From positions 501,586 through 565,585 of the forward strand of contig BCHU01000007.1 of the NCBI GenBank assembly GCA_001599715.1: DNA of 64,000 bases, given 5' to 3'. The position numbers and the translations under genes were made by a program. This DNA is from Phaeotremella fagi. Its lineage: Eukaryota; Basidiomycota; Tremellomycetes; Tremellales; Phaeotremellaceae. Position 1 is the stretch's first letter, and each line of letters starts with the position of its first letter. The notes beneath the pieces were generated by a model. That model ran no database searches and was not told where the DNA came from. It saw only the letters and a list, made by a program, of their open reading frames with translations. Shown piece after piece: positions 1 through 10,245 of the stretch.

Positions 1-1986
1 AACCACCGATTTAGGTAGAGCAATTTGTAAATCTTCTCTCAAACCCTCCCAATCGATTCCACCGATTTTCTTGTCGAAAAATCGATAACTCCTAATATCA
101 AGACCACAATCTCTTAGAATCGACGTATCCTCTTCGGGAGTTGGATCTGGGATATAAATGATTTTGTTGAGGGGTAAAATGGGAAATTTGGATAAAAAAG
201 TCGCTGCCAGACGTAAAGAACCGGTACTTGAGACTGTTTGGATGGACGCGATCTATCTGTCAATATCGTGTCAGAATTCTGACCTCACCTTTCCTTCTTT
301 ATACACAGGTGTTTCAGCTCCATAAGCGAATTTAACACCAGCATCAAGAAACGGTTGATATCCCTGAACAGGGAGAACTTCTCTCATGTCATGTTTTAAG
401 GTCTTCTCGACGTATCGTACGGTCGGTGGAATAAATATCTGATCGTTATCTTCTCTGAAACCTTGTAACGTCAAATTCAGTTTCACTGGATTGGGATCTT
501 CTTCGTATGCCGAATCAGTTTGTGCAGACCTGAATGTCAGCTTGAACATCCTGTTACACTCACATATCAGGTTGAGCGAGTGGGACCAATGACCAAGTCT
601 CTTTGATCTCAGCCAAACTAGCAGCGTCGACACCATTGGAACGACTCGCAGCGGAAAGCTGATATCAGCCATTTGAACTAGACCGCAACTCACCTGCTGT
701 AAAACATCCAGCAACAAACTACCCTGCTGATCCTGACTCATTCCACTGATACCACCGAGAGACGTAGCATTCAAGGTAAGTTGATTCAAAGCGTTGGCAG
801 CATCTTGTTGACCTAAATTAGCGGCTCTAGTCGCATGAATAATTGTATCCATCGCAGCAGTTGATGCTTGTTCGGGATTCATATTCGATCCTGAACGGAT
901 CAACGATTCCAATGCTTGTACTCTTCGTCCGAGTTCGTAAGTGATTGGTACATCCGCGTTATCACTGTGATATCAGTATAATCATAACGAACAGTGACAC
1001 TCACCGTTTGCGTTTCTTCAATGGGAAAATTGGGACTTCAATACGACACATACTAGCAACACCTCGTTTGATACTATACCGTCAGCGTTGACCTAGAACG
1101 AGTTACTCACCATCGTTTGCAGGGAATGGTACGGTCACACTGATGGTTAGTAGGGAAACGCAAACATCACTTACATGTTCTATAAAGTTAGTTGAAATCC
1201 AGAAGATTTGAACTCACGTTTCTAAAAGTCAGCTCTAATCGTTAATCACAAACTTACTCTCCTGTGACATTCTTAAACACCAATATCAGCCAGACGTCTC
1301 CGAAATACAGACCAAAATCAAATGCTCACCTGTACAACTCCTAAGACATCAATCAGTGATGAAACAAAATAACAAAAACGGAGTAAAGAAACTCACAAAG
1401 TAGTCCTATTCCTCTTCCTCTTGTACCGACTCCCATCCCCAAATCGACTCTCATAATCATCGTCATCGTCAAATTCCTGACCCCCTTCTTCACCTTCAGC
1501 CTCATCTCCTTGTTGTTCAGTTTCCCTGTTACCCAGATTATCGACGAATTCCTGGACCTGTTCTGAAGTTAAGGCGGGTGGTAGGTCATCGACATTCGAA
1601 TCATCTTGAGGTTCCTGGTTATCATTGGGATCTTCGTTATCTTCATTGGTTTCGTTTTCGTTCTCGTTATCGTTGTCGTTATCGTTGTCATTACCAATTC
1701 TGGATAACGCAGCTAGATTGGCTAAAGTAGCCGGATCGAATTGTTCGAATCCATCCCCATCACCCTCGTCGACAACACCTTCATCGACGATCTCTTCCTG
1801 CTCCTGTTCCTGTTCTTGTTCTTGTTCTTGAACCTGTTCTCCATGTCCAAGACCATGCCCATCTGACACTTCCTCATCATCATCCCCAATGTGAACGATA
1901 GAATCGACGAAAGCTTGAATCCCATCATCCCCCTCCCCCTCTGCCGACTGGACACCGATTCCCCCAGAAACGAGATTATCGGACAT
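1..1986 (-). CDS. Zn2Cys6 transcription-factor domain fused in frame to an aspartate-aminotransferase-like domain (3' end outside window)
   Basis: Eleven exons by eye: 1397-1986, 1330-1340, 1258-1271, 1218-1221, 1175-1179, 1111-1139, 1005-1073, 694-964, 564-658, 289-529 and 1-252 onward. The spliced frame is open for 527 codons. Residues 1-196 are acidic with Q/E and N/D repeats. Cysteines 199, 202, 209, 215, 218 and 227 form C-x2-C-x6-C-x5-C-x2-C-x8-C (read as SCTECHRRKQHC, then CDRTIPCKRC), followed by a basic stretch and a short coil (ELGRRVQALESLI), as in fungal Gal4-type regulators. From about residue 332 the chain matches the aspartate aminotransferase N-terminus: WSLVPLAQPD, NPVKLNL, EVLPVQGYQPF, IQTVSSTGSLRLAATF. 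The linking intron (659-693) is in frame and no stop separates the two halves. Several PLP-site residues differ from real enzymes, so I infer a metabolite-sensing nuclear regulator. The catalytic lysine would lie outside the window. Confidence 0.8.
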
Positions 1987-2520
1987 TATCCTAAAATCCG
2001 AAATACCCCCAAAAAACGTTTAGTCGATATGGAAATGAAGCTCTGGATACGCTGAGATCGATTATTTGGTTTTTAAGGTAGGAACAAGAATGGTATTGAT
2101 TGTTTTATTCGAGTAGGAAATTTCTTTAAATCTTTTGAATGGCGGTGTGTTTGTTTGTTTTGAGGATTTTTTGGGATTCAGGGTTCAAGATTTTTATTGG
2201 GCTGAAAGTGGCAATTCACTTTTCACTTTTCTTGGAGTCACTTAAGACTTCGATTGAAATCCTTATGCATTATCGGGGGTTATGCGATGCCTGAGGCAGG
2301 GGTCCATATTCACAGACACCCTCACTCAGCTCCAGAACTCTATCTTTCTATCATACAAGGGACAGATTGCCACGAGCAGACCGTACCAAAGCCGGTTCAC
2401 TAACACCCCTATCACCACTCATATGCAAACATTCCTACACAGTACTCGTACAACAAACAGCGTCAACACATATAATGGAAACCAAATCCTAATATACACA
2501 TCCTACTCCCGCCAAACAGA
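1987..2520. other. Intergenic: promoter side of the fusion gene and 3' flank of the zinc-finger regulator
   Basis: No convincing coding frame. The stretch should hold the promoter and 5' leader of the minus-strand fusion gene, then the terminator of the next minus-strand gene. The open frame at 2282-2668 (+) is mostly antisense to the neighbouring coding exon. Confidence 0.5.
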
Positions 2521-4029
2521 TCAGATCTCAACAGTAGCCAAAACATCTTTAACCAACTCCCAAACCCCTTCTCCAGAATCGATCAAAACCTTCCCCACCA
2601 ATTTCAAACATTCTTTGGCAGGTACCACCACCCAAAAGTATCTGTTCTCACCACTTTGCGTAGAGTGAATGAGATGCAATAAAGCAGTTAAAGCGAATGT
2701 TAAGACTACGTAGGCTGCTATTGATTCTTCTTCCATCATTTCGAAGAAATGGTTGGGTATCTGATTTAACCATTTTGAGATTGATATTATCGGTTCACGA
2801 TCTATGTGATGATCATTTAGAGTTTGGTTATGACGTGAAGTTGGTTCCCAACTTTCCACTAATAGAGAGATCGAGTTGATGGTCGTTATAACGTCATTCG
2901 GATTCTTAGGTTTATCAATAACCTTAGTTAGATTCCAGGGTAGATTCAGAATATTTTGATGAAACTCTTTAGGTAGACGTGATTGCCTATTTACCGATAA
3001 AGAGATAACAGCGTTTGAAGAGGAGTATTGAGAATTGTCTTCACCATACAACCGGGATTGTTTCAGCGTATGACAAAATCCCAAAACATCGAATTGAGGT
3101 TTGATCAAACCCATTCGATCCAGTTGAAAACCCAAAGTCCATCTCGAAAACCTGATCAAAAGGTTCATCTCATTCAACGCCAACCAAAATTCTCCAATAC
3201 CGTTATCGACCTGATCATCAATTGCTGAATAACTTTGGACGAAATCTTGATACGTGTTCGTCATTTTCGTGAACAGCTGGTACTTGATTTCCAGATTTCT
3301 TTCTTGGATTGCCAAGTGGGACGATGAGATTGTTAACAGACCATACATGATCCATTCGTTGGTTATTGCCAGTTGGATGATATCTTTTGTCCAATAATCT
3401 GAATTTCCCTTTGGGTGGGTTAACAACTCGCTAACCTCCTTGATGTAGTGATGGAAATATTTCATCGACTCTAAATCGATTGTCGGTTTCTGAAAATCAG
3501 ATGTCAACGAGTGAGAGGTTTGATTTGAGGTGGAATCATTCTCTAACAGATTTCGATCATGATTAGGTTGATCTCCATCATCCACCTTTGAAACTTCAAA
3601 ATACCGAATCTTATTCCCCCTAAAGAAAGTCTGCATCAAAACCCTAACAGCCATACTTTCAAACGAAGAATCACCACCACCAGAATCATCTTGATGAATT
3701 TCAAAATGTTTCCTCATAACTTTTCCACTAACGAATAAAGATCCACAACCATTTTTCAAACACTTGAAACCATCCAGCAACCCCAACCCATCTATAGGTC
3801 CAGGTTTATTCGTGGGCACCGAAACATCATCTGGATCGCTTATATCGAGTCTACTGAATTCTTTCAATAGATTCTGTCGGTCTTGACGATAGATTTTATG
3901 TTTGAGGAGATGACTGCTCAAAGCTGATTTTTGGATTGCGTATTGACATTTCAGACAGATTAGGATTCGATGTTGAGGATGATATTTGAAATTGTCTTTG
4001 GTGATCTCGTTGGTTCTTTCTACTGGCAT
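2521..4029 (-). CDS. OrsD-like zinc-finger protein with fungal transcription-factor-type C-terminal region
   Basis: An intronless 502-residue protein with its start at 4029. Residues 15-45 (YHPQHRILICLKCQYAI..SHLLKH) resemble the C2H2-like finger of OrsD / 'orsellinic acid biosynthesis cluster protein C' (DUF3505) proteins. A second CxxxxC..HxxxxH finger follows near residues 88-112 (FKCLKNGCGSLF..KHFEIH). The middle region (MKYFHHYIKEVSELL..., ITNEWIMYGLLTISSSHLA) looks like the start of the regulatory domain found in Upc2-type fungal regulators. It is probably a nuclear regulator. It diverges from the reductase at 4394 with 364 bp between them, so shared control is possible. The target is unknown; the fungal-TF assignment of the C-terminus is family recognition, not proof. 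Confidence 0.7.
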   Translation of the reverse strand: MPVERTNEITKDNFKYHPQHRILICLKCQYAIQKSALSSHLLKHKIYRQDRQNLLKEFSRLDISDPDDVSVPTNKPGPIDGLGLLDGFKCLKNGCGSLFVSGKVMRKHFEIHQDDSGGGDSSFESMAVRVLMQTFFRGNKIRYFEVSKVDDGDQPNHDRNLLENDSTSNQTSHSLTSDFQKPTIDLESMKYFHHYIKEVSELLTHPKGNSDYWTKDIIQLAITNEWIMYGLLTISSSHLAIQERNLEIKYQLFTKMTNTYQDFVQSYSAIDDQVDNGIGEFWLALNEMNLLIRFSRWTLGFQLDRMGLIKPQFDVLGFCHTLKQSRLYGEDNSQYSSSNAVISLSVNRQSRLPKEFHQNILNLPWNLTKVIDKPKNPNDVITTINSISLLVESWEPTSRHNQTLNDHHIDREPIISISKWLNQIPNHFFEMMEEESIAAYVVLTFALTALLHLIHSTQSGENRYFWVVVPAKECLKLVGKVLIDSGEGVWELVKDVLATVEI

Positions 4030-4393
4030 CTGTGGTGTGATTCTGATTCGGTGGTTCGGTGATTTGATGGATCATTCATCGATATTGGTCATTCAAATGG
4101 ACAATATACGATTCATTGGACTTGTTGCTTATTTAAGAATTGGTTTGTTAGGTGGGATTATTTGCTTACGGCATATAATTTGATGTGGCATTCTTGGAAT
4201 GTTATATGTGATTATAAGGCCCCTGAATATCGATTCCATGCTGATTATTCGCATTTGCATCGTATCGCTAAGCAAGAGATCATGCCAAAGTCAACGAGAA
4301 AAAGCTATAAAGGTTGTCGCAAATTCGTAAAATCCCAACTCATCTTCTCAAGAATAACCAAATAATTCACCTCTCTCGTGTTAAACAACCAAA
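4030..4393. promoter_or_regulatory. Divergent intergenic region between zinc-finger regulator and MDR reductase
   Basis: A 364-bp gap between two divergent starts (4029 minus, 4394 plus), so it must hold both promoters. I see no strong TATA box or palindromic operator. Short open frames here look like noise. Confidence 0.5.
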
Positions 4394-5501
4394 ATGTCTA
4401 CCCCAATCAACAAAGCCGCACAACTAGTCGAAGCTGGTACACCATTCCAAATCGCTGAGGTCCCATTACCGACCCCAGGACCTGGTGAGGTTCTCATCAA
4501 GAATTCAGCCATCGCCATCAATCCCGTTGATTCTCATCAGAAAGAATCCGGTGTTTTCGTTAAAAATTGGCCTGCGATTTTAGGTAACGACGTCTCCGGT
4601 ATCGTTTATCAAGTTGGTCCTGATGTCACTCGTTTCAAGGAAGGTGATAGAGTTATTGGGTAAGTTCGTATCCTTTTAGGAGTTCTGGTCTACTAATCAA
4701 TCTAACAGATTATCCCCACAACTGCTCACTGGTGATTCCAAACATGGGGCATTCGCTCTTTATACCGTACTGCCAATTTCGATGGTAGCCATTCTACCAG
4801 ATAATCTCACTTTCGCTGAAGGTGCCGTCATTCCCATGGCGTTAGGTTCATCACTCAGTGCTTTCTACACCAAAGAACCTATCCCTATAATGCCAGGTGT
4901 CACTACCCCAGTATTCGGTTTAGGTTATCCAACCCTAACACCGTCGGTCTCCAACCAAACCCTCGTCGTTTACGGTGGTTCATCATCAATCGGTTCAATG
5001 GCTACTCAAATAGCTACAGCCGCTGGTATCAAAGTGATCTCAATCACCGGATCAAAGAATTTCGAACTCAGTAAACTCTGTGGAGCGGTTGAAAGTATCG
5101 ATTATAAAGATGAGCAAGTGGTTGATAAAGTCGTTCAAGCTGTTGAAAAACATGGAGGTTTCATTGGTATACTCGACGCTATCTCCATTCCATCAACTTA
5201 TGAGATTGATTTATCTATCATCTCGAAACTCAAGGTTGACCATCGTGTTCATTTGGTTACTAGTCATCCGCCACCTAGTCTTCCAAAGGAATTGAACGTT
5301 GACACAGGAATGATCTTCGCTGTTATGGACGTCGCACCAAAAGTTTGGGAAGACTTTATTACTCCAGCTTTAAAAGATGGATTGATCAAACCTCTTCCAG
5401 CACCATACATTGTTGGTAAAGGATTAGAGAATGTTGAGATTGGTTTGGAAATGGTTAAGAAAGGTGTTAGTGGGATGAAGATCGTCGTTGATCTAGAGTA
5501 G
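4394..5501 (+). CDS. Medium-chain dehydrogenase/reductase, trans-enoyl-reductase type
   Basis: Two exons, 4394-4659 and 4709-5501, give 352 residues. The N-terminal GroES-like half has PTPGPGEVLIKNSAIAINPV and LGNDVSGIVYQVG. After the intron comes the Rossmann nucleotide-binding stretch (VVYGGSSSIGSMATQIA), which ends with ITGSKNF. The cysteine ligands of zinc alcohol dehydrogenases are absent, which fits the zinc-independent quinone/enoyl reductase branch (ToxD-like trans-ER of secondary metabolism, also found in standalone oxidoreductases). It should reduce an activated double bond with NADPH in the cytosol. No polyketide synthase is visible nearby, so the substrate is open. Confidence 0.85.
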
Positions 5502-6073
5502 AGATCGCCGATTCCGACTTAAAAGTTACTTGAATCGGTAATTTAAGGTTCCGGATATTACGTGACTGTGTGTGTGTGTTCTTTTTTGCTTCAGGCACGA
5601 TTGAATTGGTGGTGACTAAATTAAATGTGACGGTTGATGTGTTGATTTGATTGATGGTGACTGATTGATTGATGATTAATTGCAGTTTAAATGTTCCTTA
5701 TTGCATACAATTACAATCAGTATGTTTCAGATGCATGCATGTACGGTAACTGAAAAGGAAGCATGGAATGAAGGAAGCAAGGAATTAAAAGTTTAAACTC
5801 AACCTGCTGATCTTACTCCCTTCTCACACCTATTCTTCATTCTTACTTTCACTCTTATTCTAATTCTGACCAGCTTAACTGGAACTAACTTGAGCACCAT
5901 TTTAGATCTCCACTACCACACACTAGTTCCAGTCACACGCTCATCTTCATATTTCACATCATTATATCGTTATCATATTCCTACTGTACATGGGTTTATG
6001 GTTGAATCCATAGCGTAACCATACTTCAGTTCTCATACTACACCTATCCCCACCTCGACATTCTACATCAACA
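5502..6073. other. Intergenic between reductase and DUF6534 gene
   Basis: Non-coding by inspection. It holds a short GT dinucleotide run near 5568-5580 and pyrimidine-rich sequence just before the next start, as expected for a 5' leader. Confidence 0.5.
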
Positions 6074-7571
6074 ATGTCATCTTCATCAATAACTTCAGTC
6101 TCAGTACCAGATAACTTTTCAATCGTACGTGTTTCCACTTCTCAAGTGGCATCAATTGACCTCTTTCCATCAAGTTTGGTCCTATAGTCATAGGAATTCT
6201 ATTAAGTATATTCGGTTGCGGTATCCTTCTTGTAAGTATCATATCAATCAAAAACTATACTCACTCTGTATCAGTTACAAGGGATCTATTATTTCTATAC
6301 TTATCCAGATGAATCAATTGGTCGGAAAATTCTCGTAGGTCAATATTGCACAGATCATCATTTGTATATTAACAGAGTCTTTAGTTATCGGTACGTTCAA
6401 CTCAGATGATCAAATTAACTTTCTAGCTCGTGCTTTCTCTCAACATTGCTCAAACAATGTCAGATTCATCCCGACTACTAAAACTCTGTGTCTATCACGC
6501 CGGAGATATTGTCTATGTAAATCAGAGTGAAATCACAATCCAGCTAATACCACGCAGTTTCTCGACATCCACGCTCGTCCAGAAGACATCCTATCACCAA
6601 TACTCTCAATGTTCATTTGTACCATCACCCAGATCTTCCTCGCCCATCGATGTCTAGTGTTCGCAACCATCACCCGAACCCCGACACAACGTTCTAGTCT
6701 CGCCAGTAAAACTTGGATTGGGATTTTATGGGTGTTACTGGTTAGCGGGATTGGAGTTAGTTTTGGAGCTGGTTTAGGGACTGCCATTGAATTGACTGTA
6801 AGTTTGGGGTTTTGGACTTTGTACTGATGATTTAGAAATTGCCTTCTTAGTGAGTTTAAATGACGACTTTGTCTTATGAGAAGTGTTTATGCGAGTCGAA
6901 CGATCGATACCGAGGGAATATTCCCTACCCTGACGACTGTTTGGTTATCGTTCTCATTGGTAGGTTCTTTTTGTAAATGTAGCTAACTGCAGGTTACCGA
7001 TATTCTTCTATCTGTTATTATCATATACGAATTGAGGAGTGCGGTTGTAAGTTTATTGTCATTTTGTATCTGACATTCTAGGGTGGTGGGAACCGAATGA
7101 TCACTGCTTTGATTCAAGTATCATTCCAATCTGGAGCTGTCGTCACGGCACTCCAATTGGTAGCTTTGATAGCCTACCTGAACACGTTAGTGAATCGTCA
7201 ATACTAGGGCTGACCTGATTAGTATGACATCCTGGTCATCTTTCCCACCGATATTCATATCCAAAATCTACTCCATCACGCTACTAGCCTCACTGTCTCT
7301 ACCAAGATCAGCCTCCAAACCTCGTTCAATCAGACCGCAATTCGCTGCACTATCAGTCCCCCGAGTTCTCAATTCATGGATCACTCGTAACGTCGATAAT
7401 CCACATCACGGGGATGTTGTCGGTACCATGTCGACCTCTGAATTAACTGGACAAAAAGGGATGCGATCTAGTTACAATTCAGGTGATGGACACAAAGATG
7501 ATATCCCTTTGGCGGTTAATATTCGAAGAGAAACTGATACTACTGCTGTTGGGGTTCTTGATATGGTCTAA
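6074..7571 (+). CDS. DUF6534 seven-helix fungal membrane protein
   Basis: Many short exons. It starts MSSSSITSVSVPDNFSI; the next exon encodes FGPIVIGILLSIFGCGILL, then LQGIYYFYTYPDES. Further exons give FLDIHARPEDILSPILSMFI...QIFLAHR, WIGILWVLLVSGIGVSFG, LTTVWLSFSL, VTDILLSVIIIYELRSAV, a helix from IQVSFQSGAVVTALQL, and finally SKIYSITLLASLSLPR followed by a soluble tail. The order of helices and the final 'SKxYxxxLLAxL' motif match DUF6534 proteins of basidiomycetes, whose function is unknown. Splicing between about 6320 and 6560 could not be resolved into one clean frame by eye; this may be an odd intron, a sequence error or a disrupted copy. Confidence 0.7.
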
Positions 7572-7776
7572 AGGGTTTAAGGGATTCTCTAATGATAACG
7601 ACAATTGTATATAAATTAACAAGCATTATTCTACTCTACTTTCTTATCATTCATGCCAGTGCCACATTATGATTTCAGGTTGTATAGGTAGGTATTCGTA
7701 TGTATCAAGTTTCAATTTCTACAACCTGTATTCAACCCTCTACTTTCAGCGAACATCACATCGACATGATCATAGA

Positions 7777-9126
7777 ATGTCAACGAAATCAACAATCATC
7801 ACGTACGTGATACCACTAGCTATACTAGCTGGTATAGTAATAGCAGCAACAGCCCAAACCGAAGTCGCCCATTACTTATCAACCCAAAAGGATTATTCCC
7901 AACCGTATTTCACCTTCTACCTAACCCATTCAACATTCACTCTAATCTTTCCAATCCATCTCCTATTCTTACGAATAATAAGACCAAAAATACCTTTATC
8001 GACCTATAAAACCTTGTTATACGAAGTGATCAAAGATGAATTAGGGATATCGACACCGATCAAACAATTCACTTACAGGGTGATATGGTTAACCGTGTTA
8101 GTTAGTTTACCGGCGTTGAGTTGGTTCGTTAGTATGGCTTTCACGTCGACTATTGAGGTCACTACTTTATACGCTACCAGTAGTTTTCATGCTTATTTCT
8201 TTTCGATGGTTTTGATGAAAACTCCGTTAAGTCGGTTGACGGTTGGGAGTATCTGTGTTGCTTTTGGTGGTGTTGTGGTGATTACTTTAGATGGTGGTGG
8301 AAGTGGTGAGGACGATAGTGCTAGTAACAGGGTCTTAGGTGATGTGGTCATGATGTTAGGTGAGTCAATTGTCGAACATTTCTCTGAGAATGGTGAAATT
8401 GATCAAACCTAATCTCCTTTTAGGCGCCATAATCCTAGGACTCTACGAAGTAGTCTACAAACTAACCCTCCCCGAATCCCAAGGCGGCATAACGAAACCC
8501 TACACTCCCCTAGATACCAATCCAACCACCCCGGAAGAAGAAGAACCCGAAGAACACGAATTCCAACGTGGACGTCAAATCCCCCTCTCACCAACGAATC
8601 ATCAACGAAGAGCCTCCTCAGCCCATCTACTCCCTTCATCAACCAACACAAAATTACCTACAGCTCTTCATGCGAATTTCTTGACTTCTTGTTTGGGATT
8701 CGCTACTTTTGTTTTTTTATGGATTCCAATACCTTTTTTACATTTTACTGGGATAGAGCGGTTTAAGATGTTTGATTTGACGATTTTGGGGGGGTTGGAA
8801 GTCGTTGCCTGGGGTGGGGCTATTTATGTGAGTCCTGTTTTTGCATTGAAGTTGGACCTTGGCTGATTGATTTGATGAATAGAATGCTGGTTTGATGGTA
8901 TGTCCCAATCACTAATCTCCTTTTACAATTAACTGATTATTGATCTCAGGTATTGATTGGTATATGGGGACCAACGACTTCATCAGTAGCGAATCTCCTG
9001 ACTATAGGTCTTGTAGCGTTATTTGACGCTTTTTGGTTAGGTTCGATACCTAGTTTACAAACGATCGTAGGAGTTATCATGATCTGTGCTGGGTTTGGAG
9101 TTCTCTTATGGGAAGGAGAGGGGTAG
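7777..9126 (+). CDS. SLC35F-type nucleotide-sugar/solute transporter
   Basis: Exons 7777-8359, 8424-8827, 8883-8897 and 8950-9126. It is hydrophobic throughout with about ten helices: IPLAILAGIVIAATAQT, FYLTHSTFTLIFPIHLLFL, WLTVLVSLPALSWFVSMAF, then TTLYATSSFHAYFFSMVL and LTVGSICVAFGGVVVITLDG. After an acidic cytosolic loop come more helices, ending FWLGSIPSLQTIVGVIMICA. The pattern fits the SLC35F1/F2/F6 (DUF914) branch of the drug/metabolite transporters. The third exon is only 15 nt (NAGLM). An in-frame ATG is also present upstream at 7669, but the 7777 start begins directly before the first helix and is preferred. The substrate is unknown. Confidence 0.8.
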
Positions 9127-9393
9127 GGGTATCGTACGAATATTGTAATGAAATAGATGTATAGATGGTATTTTGTATTACTTGCTTTATCCTGTCGTAC
9201 AAAGCACTCATGTCTTCGAGAAGGATATGTTAAACTCATCCTTATAATCAACTCTCTACAACACTTCACTTGAGTACAGACTTCGGAATGATGAAAGGAC
9301 GAAAACCTATTTCAATCTCAATTTCTTTCACAAATTATATTCAAGACAACAATCCACACTGATTTGTCCACTCCACTACTTCCACTTAGTAAG

Positions 9394-9834
9394 ATGTCTG
9401 AACATACATCTCAGAAAAATGCTACACCCGAAGATATGGATCCAGAGGAACGATTGCTGGTTAACTGGAACAATTTCATAGCTGAATCCCAAGATTTTAC
9501 AAATGGCATAGAAGAATTATACACCCTCACCAATAAATATCGGTACGGCACCAAACCAGCATTATCTACCCGAAGAAGACTTCTAGATTCGATAGACTCA
9601 CTGAAGGATGTTCAAAAGAGTCTAACAGAGAGTTCCGAAATCTTTGAAGAAGATTTAACAGATTTCCAAGAGAAGAGTGAGATTTTTCGTAGAACGCTTA
9701 AAGAATTTAGTCAGAGAATTGACAAAGGTCAATTGCTTGATGAGGATACTTTTTGGAAGAAGATGCGAGAAAGTATTGGGAGTGGGGAGGCAGATGATGA
9801 GTTGTGGTGCTGTGATCAGGAGGAGATTGTTTGA
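9394..9834 (+). CDS. Small helical coiled-coil protein, paralogue of next gene
   Basis: An intronless 146-residue acidic protein of unrecognised family. The ATG at 9394 is the first in frame. Residues from about 25 to 130 are strongly helical with heptad-like spacing: RRRLLDSIDSLKDVQKSL, FEEDLTDFQEKSEIF, LKEFSQRIDKG. No signal peptide or membrane segment is visible. The downstream gene at 10246 aligns over the central part (R-x-R-L-..-SI-..-LK and KEF/KES-..-ID-..-G), so the two are likely tandem duplicates. Confidence 0.7.
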   Translation: MSEHTSQKNATPEDMDPEERLLVNWNNFIAESQDFTNGIEELYTLTNKYRYGTKPALSTRRRLLDSIDSLKDVQKSLTESSEIFEEDLTDFQEKSEIFRRTLKEFSQRIDKGQLLDEDTFWKKMRESIGSGEADDELWCCDQEEIV

Positions 9835-10245
9835 TTCAGATTAGTGTATAGGAAATCGACAATGTTTACTGTTACATGCAAGTTAACCTTATCGATGATG
9901 ATGACAATTCTTGTTTGCTTTACACACATTGGCAATTTTTTAGGCACTAGCCCTACTGTGATCCATTTCGATTTTCGATATCACTTCACAATTGCTGTTT
10001 TCATACCCGAAACCTGGAACGCCTTTGTTATCGATATCTAAAGACTCACTACGTCTTTGATTACTCAAAGAAGTCTCCAAAACAAAGGGAGAAAATAAAT
10101 GAAAACAAGGCGTGATCAGAAGAATAAATCCTTTCTTTTAGCACGAATAATAGCATTGGAAGGATGTTGGGACTATAATATCTTCCCAATTTCTTCTAAT
10201 AACTCTTCAATTCTTTATCAAAACTCTCATACAGCTTTCTTAAAG
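9835..10245. other. Intergenic between the two coiled-coil paralogues
   Basis: AT-rich. An in-frame upstream extension from 10099 would add 49 residues to the second paralogue, but the ATG at 10246 matches the compact start of the first copy. I see nothing else. Confidence 0.45.

Noticed and set aside
1625..1831. Plus-strand serine-rich frame
   Set aside because: It is the antisense of the Asp/Asn/Glu repeats in exon 1 of the fusion gene; repeat codons create false frames.
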